DNA from: Neoceratodus forsteri
Taxonomy: Eukaryota > Chordata > Ceratodontiformes > Ceratodontidae
Assembly (NCBI GenBank): GCA_016271365.2
Contig: CM028129.1
Location: 457,326,501-457,390,500, forward strand
Direction: 5' to 3'
Length of the DNA: 64,000 bases
A program made the position numbers and the translations under genes. The notes under the pieces were generated by a model. It worked only from the letters and a program-made list of their open reading frames with translations. It made no database searches and was not told the DNA's origin. Of this stretch, positions 1-10,526 are shown in pieces. The first letter of the stretch is position 1. Every line of letters begins with the position of its first letter.

Positions 1-671
1 GGTCAAGAGGGTAGGGGTCTGCTGCCCTCCCCACACATCCCTCATGGTCACAGTCACGTTAGGAGCCAGGATCTCCCCCCCCCGAAGCCAATACTGAAGG
101 GTCGAGAGGGTAGGGGTCTGCTGCCCTCCCCACACATCCATCGTGGTCACAGTCACATTAGGAGCCGGGATTCCCCCCCCGAAGCCAGGACTGAAGAGTC
201 GAGAGGGCAGGGGTCTGCTGCCCTCCCCACATCCCTCGTGGTCACAGTCGCATTAGGAGCTGGGATCTCCCCCCTGAAGCCAGGACTGAAGGGTCAAGAG
301 GGTAGGGGTCTGCTGCCCTCCCCACACATCCCTCATGGTCACAGTCACATTTGGAGCCGGGATCCCCCCCCAAAGCCAGGACTGAAGGGTCGAGAGGGTA
401 GGGGTCTGCTGCCCCCCCCACATCCCTCATGGTCACAGTTGCATTAGGAGCTGGGACCCCCAAGCCAGGACTGAAGGATCAAGAGGGTAGGGGTCTGCTG
501 CCCTTCCCACATCCCTCGTGGTCACAGTTGCGTTAGGAGCTTGGACCCCCCCCGAAGCCAGGACTGAAGGATCGAGAGGGTAGGGGTCTGCTGCCCTTCC
601 CACACATTCCTCGTGGTCACAGTCGCGTTTGGAGCCGGGATCCTCCCACCCCTCGAAGCCAGGACTGAAGG
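1..671. repeat. Minisatellite, about 95-bp unit, 7 or more copies
   Basis: Direct tandem copies of a unit running from 'gaagccaggactgaagg' through 'gagggtaggggtctgctgcc' and 'cctcgtggtcacagt' to a poly-C stretch. The landmark gaagccagg recurs near 84, 181, 275, 371, 462, 555 and 655, so the period is 91-97 bp. Length variation comes mostly from the C-run. The array is cut by the window start. The same unit returns at 1333-1626 and 2281-2370. Reading frames inside are periodic translations of the repeat, not genes. Confidence 0.93.
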
Positions 672-1332
672 TACAAGGCAAGAGATCGGAGGCCTTTGTT
701 TTGCTTGGCGCCTTTGTCAAAAAGCGTGCAGCACAGCTCAGGGAATCTCAGCGCTGAACTGAACTGAGGGACAGAGGTCAAAGACTGTTTTTCTGCTTTT
801 GCTTATTGGACAAATAGACTGTGCTTTTCGGCGAGAAATGGCAGTAGCTTTTTAATGTTGAGCAGTTTCCAACGATTTAAGCAACATCAGTACCTGGTAC
901 TTTAAGTCCCACTGCCTGCTGTTACTGTTTTATACATCTTGCCTTATACAGTTGTTTTATATATTTTTTGTGACATTAAGCAGCCTAGCTGCCTGAAGTA
1001 CCAAATCTATAGCAGTTCCCTTTCGACTCAAAACACGGCTCCTGAAGTGCTGGCTGACTGGAAAGCCCTGCCGGTAACTGCACTCGCTCCAGCACCTTAG
1101 CCAGTCGCTCAGCCACACAGGGGTCAGCGAAATTCGGGCACCTTGTGTAATTACATTCCGCTGAGTAGTTTTCAGTGCGGTACAAACAATCAGCCATTTT
1201 CTGATAACGTGCCACTAAACCAGGGAATCCCCTATTCCACAAATTTCAGTATAGCTCATATTACCAGATTAACTGTTTGCTACGCCCCTCTCTGCTGATA
1301 CATAAATAATCCTACCTTCTGTTTTTCTTCAG
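672..1332. repeat. Long spacer of compound array, copy 1
   Basis: A 660-bp segment beginning 'ggtacaaggcaagagatcgg' and ending 'ttctgtttttcttcagggtc'. It is repeated almost base for base at 1627-2280. It separates blocks of the 95-bp minisatellite, so the higher-order unit is minisatellite block plus spacer, roughly 0.95 kb. No credible coding frame is seen. Confidence 0.9.
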
Positions 1333-1626
1333 GGTCGAGAGGGTAGGGGTCTGCTGTCCTCCCCACACATCCCTCGTGGCCACAGTTGCGTTAGGAGCCG
1401 GGATCCCCCCCCGAAGCCAGGACTGAAGGGTCGAGAGGGTAGGGGTCTGCTGCCCTCCCCACACATCCCTGGTGGTCACAGTTGCGTTAGGAGCTGGGAT
1501 CCCCCCCCGAAGCCAGGACTGAAGGGTCGAGAGGGTAGGGGTCTGCTGCCCTCTCCACACATCCCTCATGGTCACAGTTGCGTTAGGAGCTGCGACCCCC
1601 CCCCCCCGAAGCCAGGATTGAAGGTA
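1333..1626. repeat. Minisatellite, about 95-bp unit, 3 copies
   Basis: Three further copies of the unit found at 1-671, with gaagccagg near 1411, 1509 and 1608, lying between the two long spacers. Confidence 0.9.
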
Positions 1627-2280
1627 CGAGGCAAGAGATCGGAGGCTTTTGTTTTGCTTGGCGCCTTTTTCAAAATGTGTGCAGCACAGCTCAGGGAATC
1701 TTAGCGCTGACCTGAGCTGAGGGACAGAGGTCAAAGACTGTTTTTCTGCTTTTGCTTATTGGACAAATAGACTGCTTTTCAGTGAGAAATGGCAGTAGCT
1801 TTTTAATGTTGAGCAGTTTCCAACGATTTAAGCAACATCAGTATCTGATACTTTAAGTCCCACTGCCTGCTGTTACTGTTTTATACATCTTGCCGTATAC
1901 AGTTGTTTTATATATTTTTTGTGACACTAAGCAGCCTAGCTGCCTATAGTACCAAATCTATAGCAGTTCTCTTTCCACTCAAAACACGGCTCCTGAAGTG
2001 CTGGCTGACTGGAAAGCCTTGCCGGTAACTGCACTCGCTCCAGCACCTTACCCAGTCGCTCAGCCACACAGGGGTGGCGAGGTCGGGCACCTTATTGTAG
2101 TGCATTCAATGAGTAGTTTTCAGCGCGGTACAAGCAATCAGCCATTTTCTGATAACGTGCCGCTAAACCAGGGAATCCCCTACTCCACAAATTTCAGTAT
2201 AGCTCATATTACCAGATTAACTGTTTGCTACGCCCCGCTCTGCTGATACATAAATAATCCTACCTTCTGTTTTTCTTCAG
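1627..2280. repeat. Long spacer of compound array, copy 2
   Basis: Near-identical to 672-1332. It differs by scattered substitutions and small indels, for example around 2080-2110 compared with 1120-1155. The high identity indicates recent tandem duplication or conversion of a 0.95-kb higher-order unit. Confidence 0.9.
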
Positions 2281-2490
2281 GGTCGAGAGGGTAGGGGTCT
2301 GCTGCCCTCCTCACACATCCCTCGTGGTCACAGTCGCGTTTGGAGCCGGGATCCTCCCACCCCCCGAAGCCAGGACTGAAGGTACGAGGCAAGAGATCGG
2401 AGGCTTTTGTTTTGCTTGGCGCCTTTTTCAAAAAGCGTGCAGCACAGCTCAGGGAATCTCAGCGCTGAGCTGAGCTGAGGGACAGAGGTC
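2281..2490 (+). repeat. Last, truncated unit of the compound array
   Basis: One 95-bp unit followed by only about 110 bp of the spacer, ending at 'gagggacagaggtc'. The sequence then changes to a unique leader that runs into the LINE. The array therefore ends at the LINE's 5' side, in a fixed orientation relative to it. This fits a repeated 5' leader, although chance insertion of the LINE beside an array is also possible. Confidence 0.7.
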
Positions 2491-2821
2491 TTGCCCCGCC
2501 GCCCCCACCACCACCCTTGGTCGGCATTCTAATTTATAGGTAGCTAGTGTGTCAGGTGATCTGCTAAAACCTATCAGCCCACTTTTAGGTTTGCAGGTTA
2601 TATCAACCCTCCAGCAGAGATCACTGTCACAAACTTTCCAGAAAACGTCAGTAAATTACTACTGTTTAATCCTGTAATCATGCTCCTCTACCTAATAGCT
2701 TGGTCAACCTTCGCTTTTCCTTCCTACATCACTACCCCCATCTATACAGCCCCAAAACGACCCTATTCTACTAAACTCTAGCCTTCTCCCTACCCCCCTT
2801 CTTCCCCCGAACATCCCCATA

Positions 2822-3202
2822 GTGCACCAGGCTCATAACCTGAATCCTGGCTGGCCTTCACACCCCTCTGTCGTCCCCCCTTCTTTCACCCCTCGCATTG
2901 CTGCCCTAAATAGCCTAATGCATTCACTCCCTTACTACACCAACATTCCCTGCAACCCCAGGCATAAAATGAGAAGTAAATGGCAGTCAGCCCTCCAATA
3001 TCTCACCATGCTGCTTCTACTAGCGGGCGATGTTGAACCCAGCCCTGGCCCCCCGACACACCCTGATCCCCACAAACTGCCCAAGGGACTTCGTCTAATT
3101 CACCTAAATATACGCAGCTTATTAAACAAAGTTCCGGAGCTGCAAGTCACTGCCCATACCCTCAAGCCGGATATTTGCGTTATATCCGCGAAACATGGCT
3201 AA
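2822..3202 (+). pseudogene. LINE ORF N-terminus with 2A-like motif and start of endonuclease
   Basis: A 126-residue frame. Residues 69-77 read GDVEPSPGP after a leucine-rich stretch (LLLLAGD). This is the arrangement of 2A ribosome-skipping peptides (D-V/I-E-x-N-P-G-P) known from several CR1, L2 and Rex1 LINEs, except that the invariant Asn is Ser (codon AGC; AAC would be Asn). Downstream, residues from about 92 onward (LIHLNIRSLLNK) match the first block of the APE-type endonuclease. The frame is lost near 3195 just before the 'ETWL' block, which continues in another frame from 3190. The start codon choice is uncertain. The product would be the 5' end of the LINE polyprotein. Confidence 0.75.
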
Positions 3203-4014
3203 AACCCTCTCATAGTGACTCTGAAATTGCCTTGCCCGGCTACACAGTGGTACAACAGGACAGATTAGGTAAAAAGAAAGGCGGTGGCATTGCCATGTAT
3301 ATATCAAATGTTCTCCAGTATTCCTCAGTCCAGCTCCCAGGCCACACCCCCCTCATAGAATCCACAATGATCAAACTTGTCCTACCTTACACCTCACCAG
3401 TGTTTGTGGCGGGGATATAATGTGCCCCAGCAGCCCTTGCAACTGACATCATTGACCACCTGACCTCACTAAAAGACTTAGCCACTGCCAGCGAACTCTA
3501 CATCCTTGGTGACTTTAATCACAACTGGTTAGATAAAAGCTGCTCGAATCTATGCAGGAAGATTAAAACCCTTAACCTCTCCCAACAGATTGAGCAACCC
3601 ACCCGCCTGAACCCAAAATCCCAAAACCACTCCCTCCTGGACTGGGCCCTGACAACGCATCCCCATAGGATTATTAAAGCGGGGCTTCTCCCCGATACAC
3701 TGAGCGACCACCATATGATCTACATAACCAGGAAAGTGCATCAGCCCTCTCTACACCAGCCACCTAAAACTCTCCACACAAGATCTTTCAGCTCACTCTG
3801 CCTCAACTCCCTACTAAATGACCTCGCCTCTACGGACTGGCAGATCATCCGACTGGCACCTACCATTGACCTTGCCTTTGAGACGTTCCGTAATCTGTTT
3901 CTCACCATATGGGACTATCATGCCCCATTGAGAAGCAAAAGGGTAAGGGAAACCCATCTCCCATGGGTCTCTGCCGACATTATCTCCAGATACCGAGCAA
4001 GAGACCAGGCCTGA
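3175..4014 (+). pseudogene. LINE endonuclease domain and linker (decayed)
   Basis: Pieces in successive frames. 3190-3420 carries ETWL, the PGY block and GGGIAMYI, all typical of the APE endonuclease of CR1/L2 elements. The 3421-3715 segment has lost its frame but still reads ILGDFNHNW (about 3505-3530), the catalytic D-x-N block, and LSDHHM near 3700. 3715-4014 continues into the endonuclease-RT linker and ends at a stop near 4012. The enzyme would nick target DNA to prime reverse transcription. At least two frameshifts or stops make this copy non-functional. Confidence 0.75.
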
Positions 4015-4349
4015 AAAAAACACAGGCATTTAGGTACCTCTGCATCCCTACAGCATTACCGCACACTCCATAATAACTGCACCAAGGCCACAAGGCAGGC
4101 AAAAAGGAACTACTTCTGCGCAGCCCTCTCCAATAATCTTAGTCATCCATCCAAATTCTGGAAAGCTATTAAATCCTTGCTCACTCCCTCTATCCAGGCA
4201 CCCCCCCTTCCCTAAACATTCAGGGCAGAACTGTATCCGAGCCAAGTGAGGTTGCCACAACTTTCAACACCTTTTTCACTCACAGTGCAACTTCTCTCCT
4301 ATCAAACCTACACCTCACTCCAACCACTCCAAAACTCCCAGCCCCAGTC

Positions 4350-5216
4350 TTGGCTCTACCCTCTGCCTCAAAGTTCTCCTTTCACCCAGTCTCCACAACA
4401 GAAGTGTTAGCTGCCCTACGTTCTCTTGACCCAAACAAAGGTAAATGCCCGTTAGGTCTGGACGCCAAACTCCTGTACCTATCTGCCCTGGCCATCGCGG
4501 CACCCCTAACCACCCTCCTAAACCGCTCTTTCTCCACTGCCCAAATCCCAACTGCCTGGAAGGAAGCGGTAGTCATCCCATTGCCAAAGAGTGGTAACCC
4601 ATCAGATCCCGGAAACTACCGCCCTATCTCCCTCCTTCCTATTCTGGCCAAGCTCCAGGAACACCTAGCCCTCTCTCAACTAACACAATTCCTTGACGCC
4701 TCCTCCTTCTTCACCCCCTTCCAGTCTGGTTTTCGTAAATCACACTTCACCACCACTGCGCTACTAAGACTCACTAATGATATTGCCGTTGGCATGGACA
4801 AAGACTTCCTTACCTCGGCCATATTCATTGACTTGGCCAAGGCTTTTGATACCGTCTCCCACCCCAAACTCATCGCAAAACTGCAAGCCACTGGGCTATC
4901 TGAATTAGCCATTAGCTGGTTCCAAGCCTACTTATCAGACAGGAAACAAGCAGTAAAGATTGGCTCACACGTATCCCCTGCGCTCCCGGTCACCATGGGG
5001 GTCTCCCAGGGGTCCGTCCTTGGCCCTCTTCTCATTTCTATATTTTTAAATGACCTCCCACTGTCCTGCCAAAACTCAGCCATACAAATGTATGCTGATG
5101 ATACCGTTCTATACGCCTCCGGCCCCGAAAGTGAGTCTCTAAACTCTGCCTTACAGCAGGATTTCCATGCCATTCAATCCTGGCTAAACTCAAACTCAAC
5201 TTGTCTTAAATGCTAA
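4350..5216 (+). pseudogene. LINE reverse transcriptase domain
   Basis: A 288-residue uninterrupted frame holding most of the RT core. NYRPISLLPI is at residues 89-98, FQSGFRKSHFTT at 124-135, FIDLAKAFD with the first catalytic Asp at 159-167, GVSQGSVLGPLL at 217-228 and the catalytic box YADD at 248-251. Family members normally read GVPQGS, so the Ser after Val is a substitution. The frame stops at 5215 in an A-rich run, where a one-base shift leads into the C-terminal part. This is the best-preserved coding block of the element. It belongs to the CR1/L2/Rex1 group by overall motif spacing. Confidence 0.85.
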
Positions 5217-5218
5217 AA

Positions 5219-5990
5219 AAAACATATCCATAACCTTCGGTACCTAGCCCAGGCTCTCCCGTCTAGATGCTCCACCCACCTTCTACACACTGGGCGGCAC
5301 CTCCCTGGATTCCTGCAACTCCTTTCGTTACCTGGGAGTATGGCTCGATCACCACTTAGATTTCTCCATCCATATTGACCACCTTCAAAAAAAACTTCAC
5401 CCAAAGCTAGGTGCACTTTACCGTAACAAAGGTTGCCTATCCACCTCGGTCAGGCGGGAAATAGTGCATAAGCATTCTCCCAATTTCCGACTCACGGAGA
5501 TGTGGTCTACAGCGGAGCCCCTCTATCCACCCTGGCCAACCTCGCCCCCTTTTTCATTCCTTCTGTCGGCTCATCCTGGAATGCCCACCTTCCACCCACC
5601 ACTGCTACCTGTATAGCGCACTTGCTCTCCCCTCGCTGCACTCTAGGCGCCAGCTTCACTGTGCAAATCTCGTTGCAAAGTACTGGTCTAACTCTCTCTC
5701 TCTCTCTCTCTCCCTATCTCAGCTCTGCCCTGGCAACCCAACCCCCCCCAGCATACTCCCGAGGCGCCAATTCTAAACTCTTACAAATCCCTTTTATGTG
5801 CACCACAAAGGGGCAATCTGCTTTCATATATAGACTGCCCAAACTCTGGAATGACCTCCCGGCCGAAACCAGGCTGTCCTCTACCCAAAGGTCCCAAAAA
5901 ACTCTCCTACAGGATCACTTCTCCGACACATGTAACTGCAACCTGCAGCCCAGATCAGTTCTCACAAGGCACCGTAATGTACCTTAAACA
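5219..5990 (+). pseudogene. LINE C-terminal region (thumb and tail)
   Basis: After the frameshift at 5216 the translation continues through a 'FRYLGVWLD' block (about 5318-5350), usual downstream of the RT palm in CR1/L2 elements. Further shifts occur around 5460-5520. The final frame, 5502-5987, includes LPKLWNDLPAET (about 5838-5873), matching the C-terminal LWNxLP motif of these LINEs, and ends at a stop at 5985-5987. A CT microsatellite (about 5691-5713) lies within it. Confidence 0.7.
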
Positions 5991-6366
5991 GGTCCACTTT
6001 TCAAACAATTGATTCTGCTGTCTGTAACGTTGTTTCCTCAAATGTCTCCGTCTGGTATGTACTGGGGCCTTAACCCTCAACTACTGTCCAGCTACTCAAT
6101 CCACGCTGCACTGCTATTCAACTAGGACTACCTAACAAAAAGCCTGGCCCAGCCTGTTCCTCTCTGGACCTGCTGTTTTATCACTGTCGTCTTCTCCCTT
6201 ATGTACTCGGGTGTTACCTGTCTTTTGCCCCATTGCTTTTGCATCTGTTATATTACATTTGTATGTGTTGATTCTATGAATTTATGTACCATTTGCATCC
6301 ATTATATTGTATTGTATGTGTGATCTATGTATTTATGTACGCAAATCCCAGGTCACATCTGGAAAC

Positions 6367-6432
6367 GAGCGGTTTACCGCTCTGTATGCCTATCTGGTAA
6401 ATCTCGTAAATAAATAAATAAATAAATAAATG
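6367..6432 (+). other. LINE 3' hairpin and AAAT tail
   Basis: GAGCGGTTTACCGCTC at 6367-6382 is a perfect 7-bp stem with a 2-nt loop. About 20 bases later comes an (AAAT)n tail. Three other L2-like 3' ends in the window have a GAGC..GCTC hairpin in the same position (17998, 61334, and minus-strand 29375), which points to a conserved 3' recognition structure. Confidence 0.75.
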
Positions 6433-7325
6433 ACAGTAAAATCTGCAATGTGGTGGACACTCCAGGGGGTGAACAGGATGAGCAGAGACCTGAGAAAACT
6501 TGAGGAGTGGTCAAAGGTATGGCAGCTGGGTTTTAATGTGAAGAAGTGCAGAAAAATGTACTTGGAGCACTGAAACCCAGGGACTGAGTTCAAAATGGGT
6601 GGGGAGATATTGATGACCACCAAGCAAGAATGAGACCTGGGGATAATCATATCTGATGACCTAAAGGTGGCCAGGCAGTTCGACAAAGCAGTTGGGAGAG
6701 CTAGTAGGATGCTGGGGTGTATAAGGAGGAGTATCACCAGCAGAAACAGGGAGATAGTGTTACATCTGTATAGATTTCTGGTAAGACCCCACCTAGAGAA
6801 CTGTGTCCAGTATTAGGAACCACATCTCAGGAAGGACATAGGCAGAGTGGAAGCAGTCCAGAGGAAGGTAACTAAAATGGTGTGGGATCTGCAGCAATAG
6901 CCCTAGGATGAGAGACTATAGGACCTCAATATGTACATCCTAGAAGAGAGAAGGGAGAGGGGTGCTAGGATAAATACCTTTAAATACCTCATGGGGGCAA
7001 CTGAGGTACAGGAGGGAAGCATTTTTAAGGATGCAATGAAGCTGGAGGGGGGTAGATTCAGGAGAGACGTGAGGCAGCATTTCTTTGCAGAGTGGGGGAT
7101 TTGTGGAACAGCCTTCCAGCAGAGGTGGTGGGGCAAAATCAGTGGTGGGGTTCAAGAATGAATGGGATAGGAATATGGGAATCTTAGTAGAAAGAATGGG
7201 GGGACTGGAAATGAGCTGGAGATTAAATTGGGTCTGTGGTGATGCTGTAGGTGGGGATAAATAGGTGGACTGGGAGAGCCATATGGTCCTTATCTGCTGT
7301 CAGAGTCTATGTTTCTATGTCTTTG
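6433..7325 (+). mobile_element. CR1 LINE, 5'-truncated 3' end
   Basis: Translations in shifting frames match the CR1 ORF2 C-terminus: VDTPGG, LEEWSKVWQLGFN (about 6500-6540), DLGIIISDDLK (6640-6670), SRMLGCIRR (about 6702-6729), LVRPHLENCVQY (6780-6815) and LEERRERG (about 6940-6963). The copy ends in the TCTATGTTTCTATG 8-bp microsatellite diagnostic of CR1. It starts directly after the preceding LINE's AAAT tail, so it may have inserted there. Multiple stops make it dead. Confidence 0.85.
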
Positions 7326-7665
7326 ATCTACTTTTGCAAATGGAGATAGATGGGGCAAAACAAATACCTGTGGGTAGGCCATTCCAGAGTAAAGGGGAAG
7401 CTACAGTGAAAGCTCCGTCCTTCACCAATTTTAGTTGATATTTTGGAATGAACAACTTGCCAGTGCCAGTACAGCATAATTCATGGATATCCAGGTGGTT
7501 TACAAGAAGCTCACCAAGGTACTGGGGTCCCTGTCCATTGATGGCCTTCAAGGTAAGAAGAAGGATCTGCCATCTCACATGAAGCCAGTGAAGGGAGCAT
7601 AGCACTGGAGTGCTGTGATCACACCTCCTTAGTGAGGTAACATGTCTAGCTGCTGCATTCTGCAT
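7315..7665 (-). pseudogene. L2-like LINE C-terminus
   Basis: A 116-residue fragment starting MQNAAARHVT, with LHWLHVRWQILLLTLKAING and SPLLWNGLP, the usual C-terminal signature of L2 ORF2 (QNAAAR, L.WLPV..RI..K, LWN.LP). It has no remaining 3' UTR hairpin, so the copy is truncated or eroded at its 3' end. Confidence 0.75.
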
Positions 7666-7976
7666 CAGCTGTAGATAGTAGATTTAACCCACTAGAAGGC
7701 CCCAGCAGAGCACATTGCAGTAGTTGGGTCGAGAGATGATAAAAGCATGCACTAGTGTTAACAGCTCATCCTGTTCAAGGTAAGGGTGCAATCCTGCTAC
7801 GTTCTTTAAATTATAGACACCAGTCCTGACCACAACTGACACCTGTGGTACAAGTGACAACTTTTGGTCAAGAGTGACCCCTAGATTGCAAAATACCTGC
7901 CTAGCCTGGAGTTTATCCCCCCCTCCAAAAAAAAAAAAATAGGGAGAATCAGGCTGTCCAAAATGAATGACCTAAA

Positions 7977-8260
7977 TCAGTCTAATCCTACCAGTAACAA
8001 TTTGGTTTTCCTGGGATTTAGCTTCAGCCTGCAGTGAGCCAGTGAGCCATCCACTAACTGATCTCTGAGTGTATTCTCGAGCACAGATACCAAGGAGTCC
8101 TGTGCAGATTTAAATGAAAGATATAGCTGGGTATCATCAGCATAGCAATGGAAACCCAGACTATATTTTTGGTCCACATCGCCAAGCGGAAGCAAACACA
8201 CTGTGAACAAAATAGGAGACAGACTCGAACTCTGAGGGAGGCCACAGTCAACAACAGAGG
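7977..8260 (-). pseudogene. L2-like reverse transcriptase, catalytic block
   Basis: Minus-strand frames overlapping here give SPILFTVCLLPLGD followed by GFHCYADDTQLYLSF. The YADD box of the RT active site is intact. Downstream LKLNPRKTKLLLVG is the conserved 'thumb' entry. A one-base shift splits the block. Confidence 0.75.
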
Positions 8261-8510
8261 GAATAGATTAAAATTTCCCTAAAGTCACCGAATGGAGGCA
8301 ATTACTTAGGAAGGACTGAAACCACTCGATCATGGTGTCTATGGCCTCGACAATCCTCCTCATATGCTCCACTAACCCTTCATGTTCAACAGTGTCTAAT
8401 ACAGATAACAAATCCAAGAGACCAGGAAAGAAATCTCTCCACAGCCCCTCACAAGGAGCAGGTCATTCAAAACCCTTACCAGGGCTATCTCAGTACGAGT
8501 TTGGAATGGC

Positions 8511-8876
8511 TCATACATGGAAAACTCCTCCAGATGCTCTCTTTGCACTCCACAACCACTTTCTGGATAACATTGGCCAAAAGGTCAAGTTAGAGCTGGG
8601 ACTAAAACTTGAGAAATTGGCAGGATTTAAAGTAGTCTTCTTTTGGAGTGGTCGCACCACTGCCCCTTTCAAGGCAGTGGGAAACACACCCTCCCTCAGA
8701 GAGGTACTGATGATTTTGAAAAGTGATGGACCAATTACCACCCCTCCAGTCTTCATTAAGGACGCAGGAACTGGATCCCACAGACAGTAGCTTGGATACA
8801 GATCCAAGAGCCCAAGGCAAATCTTCATTAAATCAGCTGAATGAAACTCATCCCAAATAATCTGAGTTTCTGACAT
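8511..8876 (-). pseudogene. L2-like reverse transcriptase, N-terminal block
   Basis: A 121-residue minus-strand fragment that includes DPVPASLMK, LREGVFPTALKGAVVRPL and a decayed NFSSFSPSSNL (normally NFRPVSNL). These are the fingers-region motifs of an L2-type RT. The palm with FxDLSAAFD should follow near 8500-8280 but is too degraded to read as one frame. Confidence 0.75.
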
Positions 8877-9734
8877 CTCTCACACCCAAGCATTGCAGTT
8901 GTAAGGTCTCACCATGGAGATCTCGGCTGGTATATCTTCAATCTTGGCTGAAAAGAAATCTACAAACCCATCACACCTGTCTTGAGAAATCTCTCCCAAA
9001 TCTTCGGAGAGATACTCAGGGTCGAGAATCCCATCGACCACGCTGAATAGGGCAGTGAATCTATTTCTCTTAGCTGCAGCGATGCCAGAGAAGCAACAAC
9101 TTCTAGTGGCAATCATTGCCTTCTGATATCCTCTGTAATGAGCCAACAGAACAAGACTGTTGGACTCCAGGCTGGACTTCCTTCACTTGGAGCCTAACCT
9201 CTGGCCCTTCACACTAAAAGAAAGGAAAGCATCATTAAGGTGCACTCCTCCTCCTAGATGAAAGGCAGCAACCTACTGGCACTAGGGCATCCACAGAAGA
9301 CAGGACACTGTTATAAAAAGCCTCTGCTGCTTCAGTGGCATGCCTAGCGGAAGCAGCAATAACATAGGAGATGTCTGCAGTTTCCCAGAACATGTCTGGA
9401 TTAAGCCTTCCCTAGGCTGTACTGTGGACCATCTCTGAAGTGGCAGACAAACTCCAGGAGACCTTTAAGCCTGAAAGAAATGGTATAGTGGTTCAACTAA
9501 ACCACAGATTCAATCTGTGGGTTGTCAGCTACTGTCTCAGCAGAACAAAAGGCCCAGTGTGTGGCCACCCCTCGTGCATGGTGGCCCAGACATTTGGAGT
9601 AAAACCCAGGAATTTCATCAGTTGTAGGAGCTCAAAGATAATTCTAGTTACAGCCACACGGTTGTTGAAAATTTTCACGCAGCACTTCAGCCTCCAATAA
9701 CTGGAGAGAGTTCAGATGGAAGATTGTGAGCTGT

Positions 9735-9975
9735 TTTTTTCCTCACCCCTTCCAGAACAAAACATTATATGAGAGGAAACGCTGACCAGTACTGGAGGGT
9801 GTGCAGCAAGGAGGAAACTTTGGATCACATCTTTTGGGACTGCCCTTTGCGTCATCCCTTTTGGACTGAGATAGTGCAAAAATATAGTCCAATGGCAGAT
9901 ATACCTGGCACTCCCAGTTTTGAACACCTGATTTTTGGGAAGCTCCCCGAGGGGAAACAAACAAATTGTCAAAAG
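9735..9975 (+). mobile_element. Tx1/L1-type LINE C-terminus, left half (split by DIRS)
   Basis: From about 9755 the plus strand reads YWRVCSKEETLDHIFWDCP and then FWTEIVQKY, which is the C-terminal cysteine-histidine region of L1/Tx1-type ORF2 (C-x-C-x-H-x-FW-x-C-P ... FW). It stops abruptly at 9975 where the DIRS terminus begins, and the same frame type resumes at 15686. The LINE was therefore the DIRS target. The upstream boundary with the L2-like element is near 9720-9735. Confidence 0.75.
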
Positions 9976-9992
9976 TCTTTCAAGCAACATGA

Positions 9993-10142
9993 AGTCTTGC
10001 TGTATTCTGACATTATGTAGTTAGCCCCGGCACGTGAACTGCTCCGAAGAGGAAAGAGTTAACTCTATGCCAGAGCATAGAACATTGAGTTCGGTTCAAA
10101 CCTCTGTCTGCTGCACTTTGAAGTGTAACTGTCAGATTCTTT
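9993..10142 (+). repeat. DIRS left inverted terminal repeat
   Basis: Starts GTCTTGCTGTATTCTGAC and runs to 'cagattctt'. It is the reverse complement, with scattered mismatches, of 15489-15644. It shares the landmarks tatgccagagcatagaac and caaacctctgtctg with the right end. A unique left extension, 9976-9992 (ctttcaagcaacatgaa), is the piece copied in the internal complementary region. Confidence 0.92.
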
Positions 10143-10526
10143 ACTCCGCCTAACTGAACAGGCGCTCCTGAGAAATCTCCTTCGATTGTCGGTTCAGTCT
10201 CAGCAAAATGTCAGTTTTAAACCGCAAATTTTATTGTTTTTTTGGTTCAGATCCCTGTCTGCGATACAGTAAGTGTTGTAGGTAGTGGACATTAGTTTAA
10301 TTTTCTGTGTGTGGAAATTGTAAAAACTTTTCAATCAGTCTGGCTGGAACTGATTGTTTTTTCTTTCTTTATTCTGTAAAGTCTTTGGTTTATTTGTATC
10401 AGTGTGAGGTACCAGTCCTTATCGGTTTCAAAAAAACTTATTTTTAGATGTTTTTTTCCACAGCCCGTAACATGGTTGGTACCCGATAAGGGGGTCTTGC
10501 CTGGCTTTAAAGCTGCTAAAGTGTAA

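Larger units (their letters stand above)
2491..6432 (+). mobile_element. L2/CR1-group LINE, near full length
   Basis: A non-LTR retrotransposon with, in order, a short N-terminal region with a 2A-like motif (2822-3052), apurinic-type endonuclease (about 3080-3800), reverse transcriptase (about 4350-5216), a C-terminal region (to about 5987), an AT-rich 3' UTR, a GAGC..GCTC hairpin at 6367-6382 and an AAAT tail (6403-6432). A few frameshifts and stops interrupt the reading frame, so this copy is dead although the RT motifs are intact. The 3' hairpin and AAAT tail fit L2 better than CR1, but Rex1-like ancestry is not excluded. Confidence 0.85.
7326..9715 (-). mobile_element. L2-like LINE, endonuclease end to C-terminus
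   Basis: On the minus strand, reading from 9715 to 7326. About 9715-9150 is a broken endonuclease C-terminus. 9146-8880 is the linker (LFSVVDG, FFSAKIEDI). 8876-8511 is the RT N-terminal block (FPTALKGAVVRPL). About 8260-7977 carries SLSPILF and the catalytic box YADDTQLY. 7665-7315 is the C-terminus (SPLLWNGLP). The FPTALK.AVVRPLLKK motif and the RT spacing are typical of vertebrate L2. Frameshifts separate every block, and the 3' tail is missing or abuts the CR1 tail at 7325. Confidence 0.85.

Noticed and set aside
985..1242. 85-codon minus-strand cysteine-containing frame in the long spacer
   Set aside because: The equivalent frame is not conserved in the second spacer copy (1940-2200), where indels break it, so it is not under coding constraint.
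1312..1734. 140-codon minus-strand frame with repeated 'GQQTPTLSTLQSWLRGG' units
   Set aside because: It is a translation of the 95-bp minisatellite; the protein repeats follow the DNA repeat and there is no domain or family match.
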